64,000 bases of DNA from Spongiibacter thalassae (GCF_012272835.1 NZ_JAAWWK010000006.1:310001-374000); one strand, 5' to 3'. Positions 9,105-19,984 are shown, counted from the stretch's first letter. Translations and numbers: made by a program. Notes: generated by a model not told the origin, from the letters alone.

Positions 9105-11225
9105 TTATTCAGCTGCGGGAGCTGCTTCTTCGCCAGTTTCAGCTTCGACTTCTTTCATAGACAGCTTGATACGGCCACGCTGGTCTACGTCGAGCACTTT
9201 AACGCGTACGTCCTGACCTTCTTTCAGGTAGTCGCTCACGTTTTCAACCCGCTCATCGGAGATTTGCGAGATGTGCACCAGACCGTCTTTACCAGGCAGG
9301 ATGGTAACGAAGGCACCGAAATCAACGATGCGCGCCACTTTACCCACGTAGGTTTCGCCCACTTCGGCCTCAGCAGTAATCGCCAGGATGCGCTCAACAG
9401 CGGCATCACGCGACTCGGCATTGGCGCCGTAAACGCGGACACTACCGTCGTCTTCAATGTCGATCTGGGCTTCAGTTTCTTCGCAAATCGCGCGAATGGT
9501 TGCGCCGCCTTTACCGATGATGTCGCGAATCTTGTCAGAGTCGACCTTCATCATGTGCATGCTTGGGGCGTTGTTGGAAACGCCATCGCGGGAAACAGCC
9601 AGCACCTGGTTCATCTGACCCAGAATGTGCAAACGGGCCTGTTGAGCCTGCTCCAGAGCGATTTCCATGATCTTTTGGGTAATACCCTCGATCTTGATAT
9701 CCATCTGCAGAGCGGTAACACCATCAGCGGTACCGGCAACTTTAAAGTCCATGTCGCCAAGGTGATCTTCGTCGCCAAGGATGTCGGTGAGAACTGCGAA
9801 GCGCTCGCCTTCCTTGACCAGACCCATCGCAATACCGGCAACCGGAGCCTTCAGCGGCACACCGGCGTCCATCAGCGACAGGCTGCCTACGCAAACAGAA
9901 GCCATTGAGCTGGAGCCATTGGATTCAGTAATTTCCGATACCACGCGAATGGTGTACGGGAATTCTTCAGCGGTGGGCAGCACCGCTTCCAGGCTGCGGC
10001 GCGCAAGGCGACCGTGACCAATTTCACGACGACCCGTGCTACCCATACGACCACACTCACCTACCGAGTAGGGAGGGAAGTTGTAGTGCAACATAAAGTT
10101 GTCTTTGAACTCACCCTGCAGCGCATCAATAAACTGTGCGTCACGGGTAGTACCCAATGTTGCAACACCAATGGCCTGGGTTTCGCCACGGGTAAACAGT
10201 GCGGAGCCGTGGGACTTGTTCAGCACGCCAACTTCGACGTTGATCGGGCGCACAGTGCGGCTGTCACGGCCATCGATACGGGGCTCGCCGTTCAGAATAC
10301 GCTGACGAACAATTTGCTTCTCAAGCTTGGACAGCACGCCTTTGACGTCATCGGCGGAGAATTGTGCATCCTCACCAGAGGCCAGAGCGGCAACCGCCTG
10401 CTCGCGAATTTCAGCTGTTTTCGCGTAGCGCTCCATTTTGTCAGTGATGCGATAGGCATCACCCAGTGCGGCTTTGTAGCCCTCGGCCACGGCACCCATC
10501 AGTGCAGTGTTTTCTGCCTCTGGCTGCCAATCCCAAGCAGGCTTGCCTGCTTCCTGAGCCAGCTCTTTAATGACAGCGATCGCCGCCTGCATTTCCTGGT
10601 GTGCGTACAGCACGGCGCCGAGCATCTGGTCTTCAGTCAGTTGCTTGGCTTCGGATTCAACCATCAGTACCGCGTCTTGTGTACCGGCAACCACCATGTC
10701 CAGCAGGCTGTTATCCAGCTGCTCGAAGCTCGGGTTGAGGATGTAACCGTCTTCGGCGGTAAAGCCAACACGGGCAGCACCCACAGGACCAGCAAAGGGC
10801 ACACCGGAAATTGCCAGTGCAGCAGAAGTACCAATCAATGCCGCAATATCGGGGTCGTTTGCCTTGTCGGCAGACATGACCGTACAGATCACCTGCACTT
10901 CATTCTGGAAGCCATTGGGGAACAGCGGACGAATGGGACGGTCGATCAGGCGTGACGTCAGTGTCTCTTTTTCCGAGGGACGGGCTTCGCGCTTGAAGAA
11001 ACCACCGGGGATTTTACCAACGGCGTAGGTACGCTCCTGGTAGTGTACCGACAGTGGGAAAAAGTCCTGGCCGGGCTTGGCGGATTTTGCCGCGACAACC
11101 GTACACAACACCTGTGTTTGATCTATCGTTACCAGCACAGCGCCGGTAGCTTGTCTGGCGATACGGCCAGTTTCCAGGGTGACAGTCTGATTGCCCCACT
11201 GGAATGTTTTAGTTACGGGATTCAC
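9105..11225 (-). CDS. pnp: Polyribonucleotide nucleotidyltransferase (PNPase)
   Basis: A 3'-5' phosphorolytic exoribonuclease and degradosome partner. At 706 residues it is full length. The order is RNase PH domain 1, a helical linker, RNase PH domain 2 ([26 protein letters not shown] with the catalytic Asp residues), a KH domain ([13 protein letters not shown]) and a C-terminal S1 domain ([14 protein letters not shown]), with a short Glu/Ala tail. Downstream of rpsO as in most gammaproteobacteria. An intercistronic hairpin may moderate read-through or serve as an RNase III entry point, as known for E. coli pnp. Confidence 0.98.
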   Translation of the reverse strand: MNPVTKTFQWGNQTVTLETGRIARQATGAVLVTIDQTQVLCTVVAAKSAKPGQDFFPLSVHYQERTYAVGKIPGGFFKREARPSEKETLTSRLIDRPIRPLFPNGFQNEVQVICTVMSADKANDPDIAALIGTSAALAISGVPFAGPVGAARVGFTAEDGYILNPSFEQLDNSLLDMVVAGTQDAVLMVESEAKQLTEDQMLGAVLYAHQEMQAAIAVIKELAQEAGKPAWDWQPEAENTALMGAVAEGYKAALGDAYRITDKMERYAKTAEIREQAVAALASGEDAQFSADDVKGVLSKLEKQIVRQRILNGEPRIDGRDSRTVRPINVEVGVLNKSHGSALFTRGETQAIGVATLGTTRDAQFIDALQGEFKDNFMLHYNFPPYSVGECGRMGSTGRREIGHGRLARRSLEAVLPTAEEFPYTIRVVSEITESNGSSSMASVCVGSLSLMDAGVPLKAPVAGIAMGLVKEGERFAVLTDILGDEDHLGDMDFKVAGTADGVTALQMDIKIEGITQKIMEIALEQAQQARLHILGQMNQVLAVSRDGVSNNAPSMHMMKVDSDKIRDIIGKGGATIRAICEETEAQIDIEDDGSVRVYGANAESRDAAVERILAITAEAEVGETYVGKVARIVDFGAFVTILPGKDGLVHISQISDERVENVSDYLKEGQDVRVKVLDVDQRGRIKLSMKEVEAETGEEAAPAAE

Positions 11226-11263
11226 TAATAATTTCCTCCCTAATATAGGGGTTACAAAAAGTA

Positions 11264-11288
11264 TGAGGGGGCCGATAAGGCCCCCTCA
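11264..11288 (-). terminator. rpsO-pnp intercistronic terminator/attenuator
   Basis: A 10-bp stem TGAGGGGGCC / GGCCCCCTCA with a 5-nt loop, followed on the minus strand by TACTTTTT. It lies between the rpsO stop and the pnp start, where E. coli has a partial terminator plus RNase III processing site. Confidence 0.8.
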
Positions 11289-11301
11289 CTTATTCTTTAT
11301 T

Positions 11302-11571
11302 TTAGCGACGCAGACCCAGACGCTTGATCAGATTCCCGTAGCGGGTCTGGTCTTTGCGCTTCAGGTAGTCCAGCAGTTTACGACGCTGGTTAACCATGCG
11401 GATCAGACCACGGCGTGAGTGGTGGTCCTTTTTGTGGCCTTCGAAGTGGCCCTGCAGCTTGTTAATGTTAACAGTCAGCAGTGCAACCTGTACTTCCGGA
11501 GAGCCCGTATCGCCTTCAGCGGTCTGGTACTCTTTTACAACTTCAGCTTTTTCAGCAGCAGATAATGCCAT
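11302..11571 (-). CDS. rpsO: 30S ribosomal protein S15
   Basis: An 89-residue primary 16S rRNA-binding protein with the canonical opening [16 protein letters not shown], the loop [14 protein letters not shown], the RNA-contact segment [21 protein letters not shown] and the ending IKRLGLRR. The length is exactly that of the family. It sits between truB and pnp. S15 represses its own translation in E. coli; whether the leader here folds the same way was not tested. Confidence 0.98.
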   Translation of the reverse strand: MALSAAEKAEVVKEYQTAEGDTGSPEVQVALLTVNINKLQGHFEGHKKDHHSRRGLIRMVNQRRKLLDYLKRKDQTRYGNLIKRLGLRR

Positions 11572-11719
11572 GATTATTCCTCAACAATGATATGCCCAAA
11601 TAAACGAGCCTGACCGCGCACATCTACAGACAGGTTCGGAGGGTCAGCGACCCCCGGGTACTTCCCAAATACACTTCAGATTACTGGCGAATTCGACGCA
11701 ATAATAATTTGGCCGCGCA

Positions 11720-12685
11720 TTATCCCATATTTGCCAGCAAACGACGAGGCGTAACACGCCCGTCATCCAATATTTCTCCAATTCCCAGAAATTCACGGCC
11801 AGTTCCGACGGTTTCACCCGTGGATAACATCCCCACAGGACCATATAAACGCAGCAAGCCCTCAGTCGGGGCCTGGGAAATCTGCACCGCCTGCCCCTGC
11901 AACAAAAAGTGGGCGGAAACTTCACCGAAGGTTTTTTCCGGAATGTGGTCCAGCGCGGCGTCTACGGGCAACAACAGAGCATCCAGCTCGTCAAAGGCCT
12001 CCTTGTCCCTCAGCGCTTGCAGCTCATCAAAGCCATAGCTCTGCTCTTCGACAAAGGGCCCAGCCTGAAGGCGACGAAGACCACCCACATAACCACCCAC
12101 ACCAAGGGCGGCGCCGAGATCCTCAGCAAGGGAACGTATATAGGTGCCCTTGCTGCAATGTACTCTCACCGTCGCTTCAGCTCGGGGACCGGGAACAAAG
12201 GACTCCAGCTCAAAATGGGAAATCGTCACCGGGCGAGCCTCGCGCTCGACCTCGATGCCCTTGCGCGCCAATTCATAAAGGGGCTTGCCATCGCGCTTGA
12301 GTGCAGAATACATCGGCGGAACCTGAAGGATATCGCCCTGAAAGGCGACCATCGCTCGGGTAACATCCTCGGCCGTCAGACCGCTGGCATCGGCTTCGGC
12401 GACGACCTCACCCTCGGCATCGCCGGTGCTGCGGCATTCGCCAAACACAAAGGTGCTGCGATAGACCTTATCCGCATCGAGGAGATACTGGGAAAACTTG
12501 GTGGCCTCGCCCAGACAAATCGGCAATACCCCAGTCGCGAGCGGATCGAGAGCACCGGTGTGCCCTGCTTTGGCGGCCTTGTAGATAGCTCGACACACCG
12601 TCAGTGCAGAGTTTGAGCTACGCTCCAGCGGCTTATCGAGAATGAGAATACCATTGACCGCTCGGCCCTTGCGACGACGTCCCAA
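11720..12685 (-). CDS. truB: tRNA pseudouridine-55 synthase
   Basis: Isomerises U55 in the T-loop of tRNAs. A 321-residue protein with the TruB core (ILILDKPLERSSNSAL, then GHTGALDPLATGVLPIC containing the catalytic Asp), the KVYRSTF strand, and the RNA-binding region CSKGTYIRSLAEDLG. The C-terminal PUA-like part includes GREFLGIG. Note the sequence ERSSN where many homologues read GxSSN. The stop of rbfA and the start of truB are two bases apart, so translation is probably coupled. Confidence 0.96.
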   Translation of the reverse strand: MGRRRKGRAVNGILILDKPLERSSNSALTVCRAIYKAAKAGHTGALDPLATGVLPICLGEATKFSQYLLDADKVYRSTFVFGECRSTGDAEGEVVAEADASGLTAEDVTRAMVAFQGDILQVPPMYSALKRDGKPLYELARKGIEVEREARPVTISHFELESFVPGPRAEATVRVHCSKGTYIRSLAEDLGAALGVGGYVGGLRRLQAGPFVEEQSYGFDELQALRDKEAFDELDALLLPVDAALDHIPEKTFGEVSAHFLLQGQAVQISQAPTEGLLRLYGPVGMLSTGETVGTGREFLGIGEILDDGRVTPRRLLANMG

Positions 12686-12687
12686 AC

Positions 12688-13077
12688 TCAGGCCTCGTCG
12701 TCGTTGTCCGCGTGGCGGCTGCGATCAGAATCAACCGCACGCTGGATCAACTGGCTGAGCTGCTGGCCACGATTGATGGAGGAGTCGTAGTAAAAACGAA
12801 GCTGAGGAGTGGTACGGGCATTGTTCACCTTGGCAACATGACTGCGCAAAAAGCCAGCGGCTTTATTGAGGGCCGCCAGAGATTCAGCGGCCTCCTCGGC
12901 ACTGTCTTTACCCATTACGGTGACATAGACCTTAGCGTGACTGAGGTCACGACTGACCTCAGCATCAGTCACACTGACCATACCGATACGTGGATCTCTC
13001 AGCTCCATCTGGATAAGCGTACCCAGTTCTCGCTTGAGAAAATCCGCAATGCGGGCGGTGCGGCTAAACTCTTTCAT
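12688..13077 (-). CDS. rbfA: 30S ribosome-binding factor A
   Basis: A late 30S maturation and cold-adaptation factor that binds near 16S helix 1. 129 residues with the family signature RTARIADFLKRELGTLIQ, the KVYVTVMG strand and RTTPQLRFYYDSS. The basic Arg/Asp-rich end (SDRSRHADNDDEA) is typical. Between infB and truB in the standard order. Confidence 0.96.
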   Translation of the reverse strand: MKEFSRTARIADFLKRELGTLIQMELRDPRIGMVSVTDAEVSRDLSHAKVYVTVMGKDSAEEAAESLAALNKAAGFLRSHVAKVNNARTTPQLRFYYDSSINRGQQLSQLIQRAVDSDRSRHADNDDEA

Positions 13078-13103
13078 TTACACTGCCCTCACTATCACGC
13101 GAC

Positions 13104-15926
13104 TTACAGCGAACGCGCAATTTCTTTCACCTCGAACACTTCGATCTTGTCGCCGGGACGAACGTCTTTGTAGTTCTTCACGCCGATACCACACTCGAGG
13201 CCGTTTTTGACTTCATTGGCGTCGTCTTTAAAGCGGCGCAATGACTCCAGCTCACCCTCGTAGATCACCACATCGTCACGCAGTACGCGGATGGGCTTGC
13301 TGCGGTAAACCGTACCTTCCAACACCATACAGCCGGCGATATCGCCAAATTTCGGCGAGCGGAAAACGTCGCGAACTTCGGCAATACCAACGATCTCTTC
13401 ACGCATTTCCGGGCTCAGCATGCCGCTCAGCGCCGACTTCACGTCGTCAATCAGGTCGTAGATAACGCTGTAGTAACGCAGGTCAATGCCTTCGCTTTCG
13501 GCCAGCTTTCTGGCACTGCCGTCGGCACGCACGTTAAAGCCGAACATAACTGCACTGGACGTTACCGCGAGGTTAACGTCGGTCTCGGTAATACCACCGA
13601 CACCACCGGACACAATGTTCACGTTAACTTCTTCGTTGCCCATATCCAGCAGCGAGGCCTGAATAGCTTCCAGGGAACCACGAACGTCGGCTTTAACGAC
13701 AACGTTAAGGGTCTTGCGATCACCCGCTTCCATGCTTTCAAACATACGGTCGAGCTTGGCGGCCTGCTGGCGCTTGATCCGCTGCTCGCGCTCACGCACC
13801 TGACGGAAGTCAGCAACTTCGCGGGCTCGGCGGTCATTTTCGACCACCACAAATCCGTCACCGGCATCCGGCGTTCCATCCAGACCGAGAATTTCTACGG
13901 GAATGGAGGGTCCAGCGGCCTTAATCGGCTTGCCGTTCTCATCCATCATCGCCCGAACACGGCCGGAACACTGGCCTGCAAGTACAATATCACCCTGATT
14001 CAAGGTGCCGTGCTGCACCAGCAGCGAGGCAACCGCACCGCGCCCTTTATCGAGACGGGATTCAATAACGATACCCTGAGCCGGCACATCGCTGGCCGCC
14101 TTCAGTTCAAGCAGCTCAGCCTGGAGCAAAATAGCGTCGAGCAGAGAGTCGATGCCTTCACCGGTATGAGCCGAGACGTAACAGAACTGAGTATCGCCGC
14201 CCCACTCCTCGGAAATAACTTCCTTCTGGGACAGTTCGGTTTTCACCCGATCAACATCGGCGCCTTCCTTGTCCATCTTGTTCACCGCAACCACCAGTGG
14301 CACACCGGCTGCACGGGCATGGGCAATGGCTTCTTCGGTCTGAGGCATTACGCCGTCATCCGCCGCCACAACCAGAATTACGATATCAGTACTCTTCGCA
14401 CCACGGGCACGCATGGCGGTAAAGGCCGCGTGTCCCGGGGTATCGAGGAAGGTAATCATGCCGTGGCCGGTTTCTACGTGGTAGGCACCGATATGCTGGG
14501 TAATCCCCCCGGCTTCGCCACTGGCGACCTTCGCCGAGCGAATATAATCCAGCAGCGAGGTTTTACCGTGGTCGACGTGACCCATTACCGTTACAACCGG
14601 AGCACGGGGTGTGAGGGTACCTTCGCCAGTCTGGGCAACCAGAGTTTCTTCCAGCGCCTCTTCCACCGCGTCTTCCGACACCAGCTTGGCGTTATGGCCC
14701 ATTTCTTCCACCACCAATTGGGCAGTTTCCTGATCCAGTGGCTGGTTGATGGTAACCATCATGCCCATTTTCATCAGCTCTTTGATGACTTCAGCAGCCT
14801 TGACCTTCATCTGCTGCGCCAGCTCACCCGCAGTGCTGGTTTCACCAATAGAGACTTCGTAGGTGATTTTTTCAGTGGGCGCCTGGAAGCCATGACGCTG
14901 CTGATCTTCAGGCAGTTTCAGGGTTTTCTTCTTGCGGCGACCAGAGGCGCTGCGATCGTTGTCAAACTCGTCACGGCGACCGCGACCCTTGCCTTTCTTG
15001 CCCTTGCTGCGACGATCATCGTCGTCACCGGCTGGAGCGGCACGCAAATGGCGCGGCCCGGCGGGCTTTTTGTCGCCGGCAGTGTCAGCTGTGGCGCGTG
15101 GCGCAGCGGGTGTCGCCGCAGCACGTGCTTTCTTTTTACGCTCGCGCTCTTCTTCTTCGCGCTTTTTCTCCGCGAGGACAGCGGCACGGCGTTCACGCTC
15201 GCGCTCTTCCTCTTCCTTGCGCCGCAGAATCGCGCGCTGACGCAACACCTCTGGATCGACATCAAGGGGATTTTCTTCAACTGGAGTTTCAACCGGCGCC
15301 GCGTCTTCCTTCGCCGCAACGGCAGGCTCTTCGGCAGCTTGTTCGGCCACCTCTTCTACCGGCTCAGAAACTTCTTCTACCGCAGTTTCGACCGACTTCG
15401 ATTCAACCGGGGCTTCAGCGGGCTCCTCGGCAACAACCGGTTCAGCCACTTCGGGCTCAACGGCTTCCGGCTCGCTGGCCACCTCGGGCTCATCGACCGC
15501 GACCGGCGCTTCGGTGGTTTCGACCACTTCAGGGGTCGCTGCAACGTCCGCCGGCGCAAGGTCTTCGACCTCGCGCAGCTCTTCTACAGGTGCGCTGTCC
15601 GCCGCCGAAGGCTCCGGAGTTTCCACCTCGTCGCGCTTCATGTAGGTGCGTTTTTTACGCACTTCGATATTGACCGTTTTCTTACCTGCTCCAGAGCCGG
15701 TTTTCAAGGTGCTAATCGTCTTGCGCTTCAAGGTAATCTTGCGTGGCACATCGGTGGATTCACCGTGGCTACGCTTCAGAAAAGTGAGCAGGGTCTGCTT
15801 ATCTTCGTCGGATACTTTCTGATCCGCCGAGCTATGCGACAACCCAGCCTCTTTCATTTGTCTGAGCAGGCGTTCCACAGGTGCGCCAACAACGTCAGCT
15901 AGCTGGCTCACGGTAACTTCGGCCAT
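13104..15926 (-). CDS. infB: Translation initiation factor IF-2
   Basis: A GTPase that places initiator tRNA on the 30S subunit. 940 residues. An IF2 N-terminal domain ([20 protein letters not shown]) is followed by a long low-complexity stretch of Ala/Glu/Pro/Val (about residues 100-230), a charged Arg/Lys/Glu helix and a second IF2_N-like domain ([16 protein letters not shown]). The G domain has [14 protein letters not shown] and NKMDKE, and domains II-IV follow. The N-terminal low-complexity region gives a misleading long open frame on the other strand. Between nusA and rbfA. Confidence 0.98.
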   Translation of the reverse strand: MAEVTVSQLADVVGAPVERLLRQMKEAGLSHSSADQKVSDEDKQTLLTFLKRSHGESTDVPRKITLKRKTISTLKTGSGAGKKTVNIEVRKKRTYMKRDEVETPEPSAADSAPVEELREVEDLAPADVAATPEVVETTEAPVAVDEPEVASEPEAVEPEVAEPVVAEEPAEAPVESKSVETAVEEVSEPVEEVAEQAAEEPAVAAKEDAAPVETPVEENPLDVDPEVLRQRAILRRKEEEERERERRAAVLAEKKREEEERERKKKARAAATPAAPRATADTAGDKKPAGPRHLRAAPAGDDDDRRSKGKKGKGRGRRDEFDNDRSASGRRKKKTLKLPEDQQRHGFQAPTEKITYEVSIGETSTAGELAQQMKVKAAEVIKELMKMGMMVTINQPLDQETAQLVVEEMGHNAKLVSEDAVEEALEETLVAQTGEGTLTPRAPVVTVMGHVDHGKTSLLDYIRSAKVASGEAGGITQHIGAYHVETGHGMITFLDTPGHAAFTAMRARGAKSTDIVILVVAADDGVMPQTEEAIAHARAAGVPLVVAVNKMDKEGADVDRVKTELSQKEVISEEWGGDTQFCYVSAHTGEGIDSLLDAILLQAELLELKAASDVPAQGIVIESRLDKGRGAVASLLVQHGTLNQGDIVLAGQCSGRVRAMMDENGKPIKAAGPSIPVEILGLDGTPDAGDGFVVVENDRRAREVADFRQVREREQRIKRQQAAKLDRMFESMEAGDRKTLNVVVKADVRGSLEAIQASLLDMGNEEVNVNIVSGGVGGITETDVNLAVTSSAVMFGFNVRADGSARKLAESEGIDLRYYSVIYDLIDDVKSALSGMLSPEMREEIVGIAEVRDVFRSPKFGDIAGCMVLEGTVYRSKPIRVLRDDVVIYEGELESLRRFKDDANEVKNGLECGIGVKNYKDVRPGDKIEVFEVKEIARSL

Positions 15927-15955
15927 TCATTATCTCCCTAAACTGTACGACTCGC

Positions 15956-17458
15956 TTAGCTTGCTGATTCGTCTTCGTCGGCAAACCAGGGGGCACGGGC
16001 GGTCATAATCAATTCAGCGGCCCGTTCTTCAGTCATATCTTCAATATCGAGAAGATCTTCAACGGCTTGTTCAGCCAGATCTTCCATCGTTACGATGCCG
16101 CGACTTGCAAGAATGAATGCGAGATGTTTTTCCATCCCATCCATTGTTAACAGATCTTCTGCCGGCTCGGCATCGTCTAACTGCTCTTCACTGGCGATAG
16201 CCTGGGTCAGCAGCGCGTCCTTGGCACGAGCACGTAGCTCCTGCGCAATATCTTCATCGAAGCCTTCGATAGCCATCATTTCTTCCATGGGCACGTAGGC
16301 AACTTCTTCCAGGGTGGTAAAGCCTTCCTCTACCAGCACCTCGGCAACATCTTCATCAATGTCGAGACTGTTCATAAACAGTTCGATGATCTGACCGGAC
16401 TCCTGCTCGTGTTTCTCGGCCATTTCCTCAATGCTCATCACATTGATAGTCCAGCCGGTCAGCTCACTCGCCAGACGCACATTCTGCCCGGCACGACCAA
16501 TCGCCTGAGCGAGATTATCGTCAGCCACGCCAACGTCCATTGTGTGGGTGTCTTCGTCCACAACAATAGATTCAACTTCAGCGGGGGCCATTGCGTTAAT
16601 AACCAGCTGAGCGGGGTTATCATCCCAAAGAATGATGTCGACACGCTCATTGCCCAACTCTCCTGACACCGCCTGTACACGCGATCCGCGCATACCCACA
16701 CAGGCACCCACCGGGTCGATACGGCCGTCGTTGGTTTTCACTGCAATTTTCGCGCGCGAACCGGGGTCACGCGCCGCTGCGCGAATCTCGATAACGTCTT
16801 CAGAGACTTCCGGCACTTCAATTTTAAACAGCTCAATGAGCATTTCCGGGCAGGCGCGGCTCAAAAAGAGCTGCGGGCCCCGAGCTTCGGGGCGCACGTC
16901 CTGCAGGATAGCACGCACGCGATCATTGATCCGAAATACTTCGCGCCCAACCAGCTCCTCACGGGACAGCAGGGCCTCTGCATTGTTGCCCAGATCGACG
17001 ATAATGCTGTCGCGGGTCACCTTTTTGACGGTGCCGTTAATCAGCTCGCCAACCCGGTCGCGATACTCGTCAACCACCTGCGCCCGCTCGGCCTCGCGCA
17101 CCTTCTGCACGATAACCTGCTTTGCGGTTTGCGCGGCAATGCGACCGAAGCCCACGTTTTCAACCAGCTCCTCGAAGACGTCACCCACTTTCAGATTCGG
17201 GTCGCGCTCGTGGGCCTCCTCCAGCGTAAACTGGGTACCCAACAGCGCCATTTCATCATCCGGCATCACCAACCAACTACGGTAGGTTTCGTAATCGCCC
17301 GTATGACGGTCGATGACAACGCGGATATCCGAATCTTCCTCGTAGCGTTTTTTCGTTGCAGTGGCCAAAGCCTGCTCTATCGCTTCAAAGATAATGTCCT
17401 TGGACACACCTTTTTCGTTAGATACTGCTTCAACTACCAGCAATATTTCTTTACTCAT
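15956..17458 (-). CDS. nusA: Transcription termination/antitermination factor NusA
   Basis: An RNA polymerase-bound pausing and antitermination factor. 500 residues with the NusA N-terminal domain ([17 protein letters not shown]), an S1 domain ([20 protein letters not shown]), KH1/KH2 ([31 protein letters not shown]) and two acidic C-terminal repeats beginning at about residue 365 ([20 protein letters not shown] and a second HhH-like copy). The C-terminal repeats are typical of gammaproteobacterial NusA. Follows rimP by 47 bp. Confidence 0.98.
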   Translation of the reverse strand: MSKEILLVVEAVSNEKGVSKDIIFEAIEQALATATKKRYEEDSDIRVVIDRHTGDYETYRSWLVMPDDEMALLGTQFTLEEAHERDPNLKVGDVFEELVENVGFGRIAAQTAKQVIVQKVREAERAQVVDEYRDRVGELINGTVKKVTRDSIIVDLGNNAEALLSREELVGREVFRINDRVRAILQDVRPEARGPQLFLSRACPEMLIELFKIEVPEVSEDVIEIRAAARDPGSRAKIAVKTNDGRIDPVGACVGMRGSRVQAVSGELGNERVDIILWDDNPAQLVINAMAPAEVESIVVDEDTHTMDVGVADDNLAQAIGRAGQNVRLASELTGWTINVMSIEEMAEKHEQESGQIIELFMNSLDIDEDVAEVLVEEGFTTLEEVAYVPMEEMMAIEGFDEDIAQELRARAKDALLTQAIASEEQLDDAEPAEDLLTMDGMEKHLAFILASRGIVTMEDLAEQAVEDLLDIEDMTEERAAELIMTARAPWFADEDESAS

Positions 17459-17505
17459 TGTCCGCCTCTATTCCGTAGCCGGCTGATATGGTTAATCGCT
17501 GCCAC

Positions 17506-17961
17506 TCAAAAAGAGGGAACGACCTGTGCTTTTTCAATCTGGTCAAATGGCAGCAGATATTCGTGATCTTCAAACTGCACGATGACTTCATCACCCTCGA
17601 CACCTACCAGGCGACCGAGGAATTTCCTGCGCCCCTCAAAGGCCATACGCAGGCGCACACTGACATCGCTGCCAATGTAACGGGTGAACTGATCCAGGGT
17701 GTACAGGGGACGATCCATACCCGGCGACGACACCTCAAGGGTGTATTCGCCCGCAATGGGATCCTCTACGTCCAGCACACCACTGATCTGGTGACTGACC
17801 TTTGCACAGTCATCCACCGAAATACCGTTTTCACTATCGATATAGACACGCAACATGGTGTTGCGCCCGTGGGATTGATGCTCAATCCCCCATAGCTCAA
17901 AGCCCAGCGCTTCAACGCCAGGGCGTAACATTTCTTCAAGCTTGTCGCGCTTTGCAGACAA
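17506..17961 (-). CDS. rimP: Ribosome maturation factor RimP (TTG start)
   Basis: Needed for 30S maturation. The conserved protein begins at SAKRDKLEEMLRPGVEALGFELWGIE and includes ISGVLDVEDPI, YTLEVSSPGMDRPL and FEGRRKF, ending QVVPSF. The open frame extends to 18021, but those extra residues overlap a terminator-like hairpin and match nothing in the family. I therefore place the start at the TTG at 17961, with GGTGGG/TAAG just upstream as a weak ribosome site. First gene of the nusA-infB operon. Confidence 0.88.
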   Translation of the reverse strand: MSAKRDKLEEMLRPGVEALGFELWGIEHQSHGRNTMLRVYIDSENGISVDDCAKVSHQISGVLDVEDPIAGEYTLEVSSPGMDRPLYTLDQFTRYIGSDVSVRLRMAFEGRRKFLGRLVGVEGDEVIVQFEDHEYLLPFDQIEKAQVVPSF

Positions 17962-17976
17962 ATTCTTAACCCACCA

Positions 17977-18000
17977 ATAAAAAATGGGCCCAAGGCCCAC
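17977..18000 (-). terminator. Terminator-like hairpin just before rimP
   Basis: On the minus strand TGGGCC-TTG-GGCCCA is followed by TTTTTTATT. It ends about 15 nt before the rimP TTG start. Together with the terminator at 18057-18085 it would act as an attenuator between the strong upstream promoter and rimP. Confidence 0.6.
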
Positions 18001-18056
18001 TATCGAAATTCTCTGTCGCACGCGGGAGTAAAACCATAAACCCTACACCGCAATAC

Positions 18057-18085
18057 GAAAAAGCCCCTGCGTAAGGGGCTCTTTA
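18057..18085 (-). terminator. Rho-independent terminator upstream of rimP
   Basis: Minus strand: AGCCCC-TTACGCA-GGGGCT followed by TTTTTCG. It lies within the leader between the promoter at 18169-18197 and rimP. Confidence 0.8.
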
Positions 18086-18162
18086 AAACTTCTAACTCAG
18101 CACGCCGCCTTACGTTCAAGAGCGATAATACCACCGCTTTAAGAACCGACCCGCTCTCAGGA
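18057..18162 (-). ncRNA. Candidate short terminated leader RNA upstream of rimP
   Basis: Inferred transcript of about 105 nt between the predicted start point of the strong promoter at 18169-18197 and the T-run of the terminator at 18057-18085. It contains an internal hairpin (AGAGCG / CGCTCT about 27 nt apart). It has no tRNA cloverleaf and no CCA end. E. coli has the initiator tRNA gene metY in this slot. It may be a small RNA or an attenuated leader of the rimP-nusA-infB operon. The call rests only on promoter plus terminator. Confidence 0.4.
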
Positions 18163-18168
18163 GGCGAA

Positions 18169-18197
18169 ATTATAGACACCATCCACTCACAGGTCAA
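18169..18197 (-). promoter_or_regulatory. Near-consensus sigma-70 promoter for the rimP operon/leader
   Basis: TTGACC (18197-18192), a 17-bp spacer and TATAAT (18174-18169) on the minus strand. The only deviation from consensus is the last base of the -35. It faces rimP-nusA-infB and lies just beyond the 3' end of the 595-aa orphan gene. Confidence 0.75.
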
Positions 18198-18217
18198 GGC
18201 GCGCAAGCATTACCACA

Positions 18218-19984
18218 CTACTCTTCAACCCTTACACCGAGCTTTTTGGCGATACTATCAAAGTCGAAGGAAGACTGGTTTTCCCAGAGCGAAATCAACA
18301 CTGGCAACTGGCTCACGCCGTCCTTCCCCGCCGGCAGGGCGTAGCGGCGAAGAGCCTCGTCAACCTCAACCAAATCTTCAAGCTCCAGATAGACCGTCAG
18401 CCCGGTCATGCGCTTGCAAATGCGAATCAAACTGACCAGGCACTGCTTCTTTTTCAGACTGAGGGCGAGCTCCAGCCGCTCAATGGATTCGCGACGCTTC
18501 TGCTGGCGACTGAAGGCGCGATCAAGCACACCACTCAAGCCCTTGCTCGGCTCAATAATGGCTTGTCGCAAACGCCGCTGCCGCTCAGCAAGCTGACGGG
18601 CACTCGGCCCAAACTCCTTCAGCGCCGACTTGAACTCCAACAACGGCAACTTCGCATCTTCTATCGCCGCCGGATTTTCCCGCAGACTCAACGAAAACAA
18701 GGTGTCGCGACGCTTCTCCAGCAGACGGAGATAGCTCAGCAAGCGCAACTCCAATTCCTGGGCGGCGTCATTGAACGACAGAGCAAATTGATCGCTGAAG
18801 TCCCTGACATCGGCGGCCAACTGCATGATATAGCTACGCAAACCAAAGAACAGGTAGTCGTGATCGTCCTCGGTTTTCGCAAACTCCAGCAAAACCCTGG
18901 GCAAGCGACTCAACACACTGGCGGCAAGCAACTCTTCAAAGGCACGCAGCTTGCTGGAAATCGCCGCTGCAAAACCGGAGCCATCTGCCGAAAGCCCACC
19001 AGCCAGTAACGGCAACAACACCTCTGCACGCGCATTATGCGCCGCCTCCATCATTGCCAACACACCGGCACTGACCTGACGCTCGACCGTAACGACCCGC
19101 GACAGCGACCACTGCAAATGACGGGTAATGTCTTCGTTACCCAGCGACCCAAAGGGAATCGCCATGCCATTAAAGTACACAGACGCCCCGTCCAGCAAAG
19201 TCTCCTCTGCCAGAAATCGGCGTGCCGAATAGGCATTGAATGACAACTTTTTAACCGGCCCCACCAGAAAAAGATAACGCTCCGTGGCAATCACCTCGCA
19301 CTGGCGCATACACGCCTCGTCGGCGATCTGCTCGCGAATAAAGGGGTGAGCGTGATCCAACAGACTTTTCGCGGTCTGCGTGCGAAAACGATAGCCCAGC
19401 ATCTGCTGCTTGAGGAAGACCTCGATTATAAATTCCCGCAGCACTCCACTGGTCAGCCCACGACGGGACGATGCTATTTCCAATGGCGCGCTGCGAGTCA
19501 ACAGCACCAGCTCATCCAGATACGCCTGCCGCAGCAGGTTTTTCTGACCAATTTGATGGAGATCCCCTTCGGAGTCGTAGGCATCGAAAACCGATACACT
19601 CCCCTCCAGAAGGTCCACATAGGCGCCGGCATCACTCATCCCTCGCAGCGACTCAAGCGTGGCCTCCAGCTTTTTCGCCACCACGATCAGCTTCGGCGAA
19701 TCGAGCTTTGCCCTGGCGTCGGCCAATCTGGGACGACCGGAAAACGCAAGCCGCCGATTCTCCCGATCCAACACAATTCCCTTTGGCGCAAGATACCGGT
19801 GGTAGGCATAACGCCGTTCCGCCCCGCTCAGTTTTTTGAACGCCTCACTTACCGTTAATTGCCATTTGGCATTTAACAAGGGATCAAGATTACTGAGATC
19901 ATAAGAAATTTCGGGGGCAATTCTCGGCCGAAATTCGCCGCCCTGCTTGCCGGCGACAGCCCGCACGCTACTACCTGTATCCAT
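18218..19984 (-). CDS. Hypothetical protein, 588 aa, unrecognised
   Basis: I do not recognise this protein. It is soluble, helix-rich and charged, with no signal peptide, membrane segment or metal-binding motif. A cluster of long Arg/Glu/Gln helices in the last third (RQLAERQRRLRQAIIEPSKG; FSRQQKRRESIERLELAL) suggests coiled coil. I choose the ATG at 19984 because GGAGA lies eight bases upstream; the frame is open to a GTG at 20005 and an ATG at 19999 without a ribosome site. It stands between the tRNA-Leu terminator and the rimP promoter, where metY sits in E. coli. Codon use looks like that of its neighbours, so it is not an obvious recent import. Confidence 0.75.
   Translation of the reverse strand: MDTGSSVRAVAGKQGGEFRPRIAPEISYDLSNLDPLLNAKWQLTVSEAFKKLSGAERRYAYHRYLAPKGIVLDRENRRLAFSGRPRLADARAKLDSPKLIVVAKKLEATLESLRGMSDAGAYVDLLEGSVSVFDAYDSEGDLHQIGQKNLLRQAYLDELVLLTRSAPLEIASSRRGLTSGVLREFIIEVFLKQQMLGYRFRTQTAKSLLDHAHPFIREQIADEACMRQCEVIATERYLFLVGPVKKLSFNAYSARRFLAEETLLDGASVYFNGMAIPFGSLGNEDITRHLQWSLSRVVTVERQVSAGVLAMMEAAHNARAEVLLPLLAGGLSADGSGFAAAISSKLRAFEELLAASVLSRLPRVLLEFAKTEDDHDYLFFGLRSYIMQLAADVRDFSDQFALSFNDAAQELELRLLSYLRLLEKRRDTLFSLSLRENPAAIEDAKLPLLEFKSALKEFGPSARQLAERQRRLRQAIIEPSKGLSGVLDRAFSRQQKRRESIERLELALSLKKKQCLVSLIRICKRMTGLTVYLELEDLVEVDEALRRYALPAGKDGVSQLPVLISLWENQSSFDFDSIAKKLGVRVEE

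Noticed and set aside
14010-15902. 630-codon plus-strand open frame opposite infB
   Set aside because: Produced by the biased Ala/Glu/Pro codons of IF-2; low-complexity Phe/Arg-rich translation.
18057-18165. Possible degenerate initiator tRNA in the rimP leader
   Set aside because: No T-loop, acceptor pairing or CCA can be found by eye. Left as a candidate leader RNA.
18000-18206. 68-codon minus-strand frame in the rimP leader
   Set aside because: It begins upstream of the promoter at 18169-18197 and runs through a terminator; no ribosome site.
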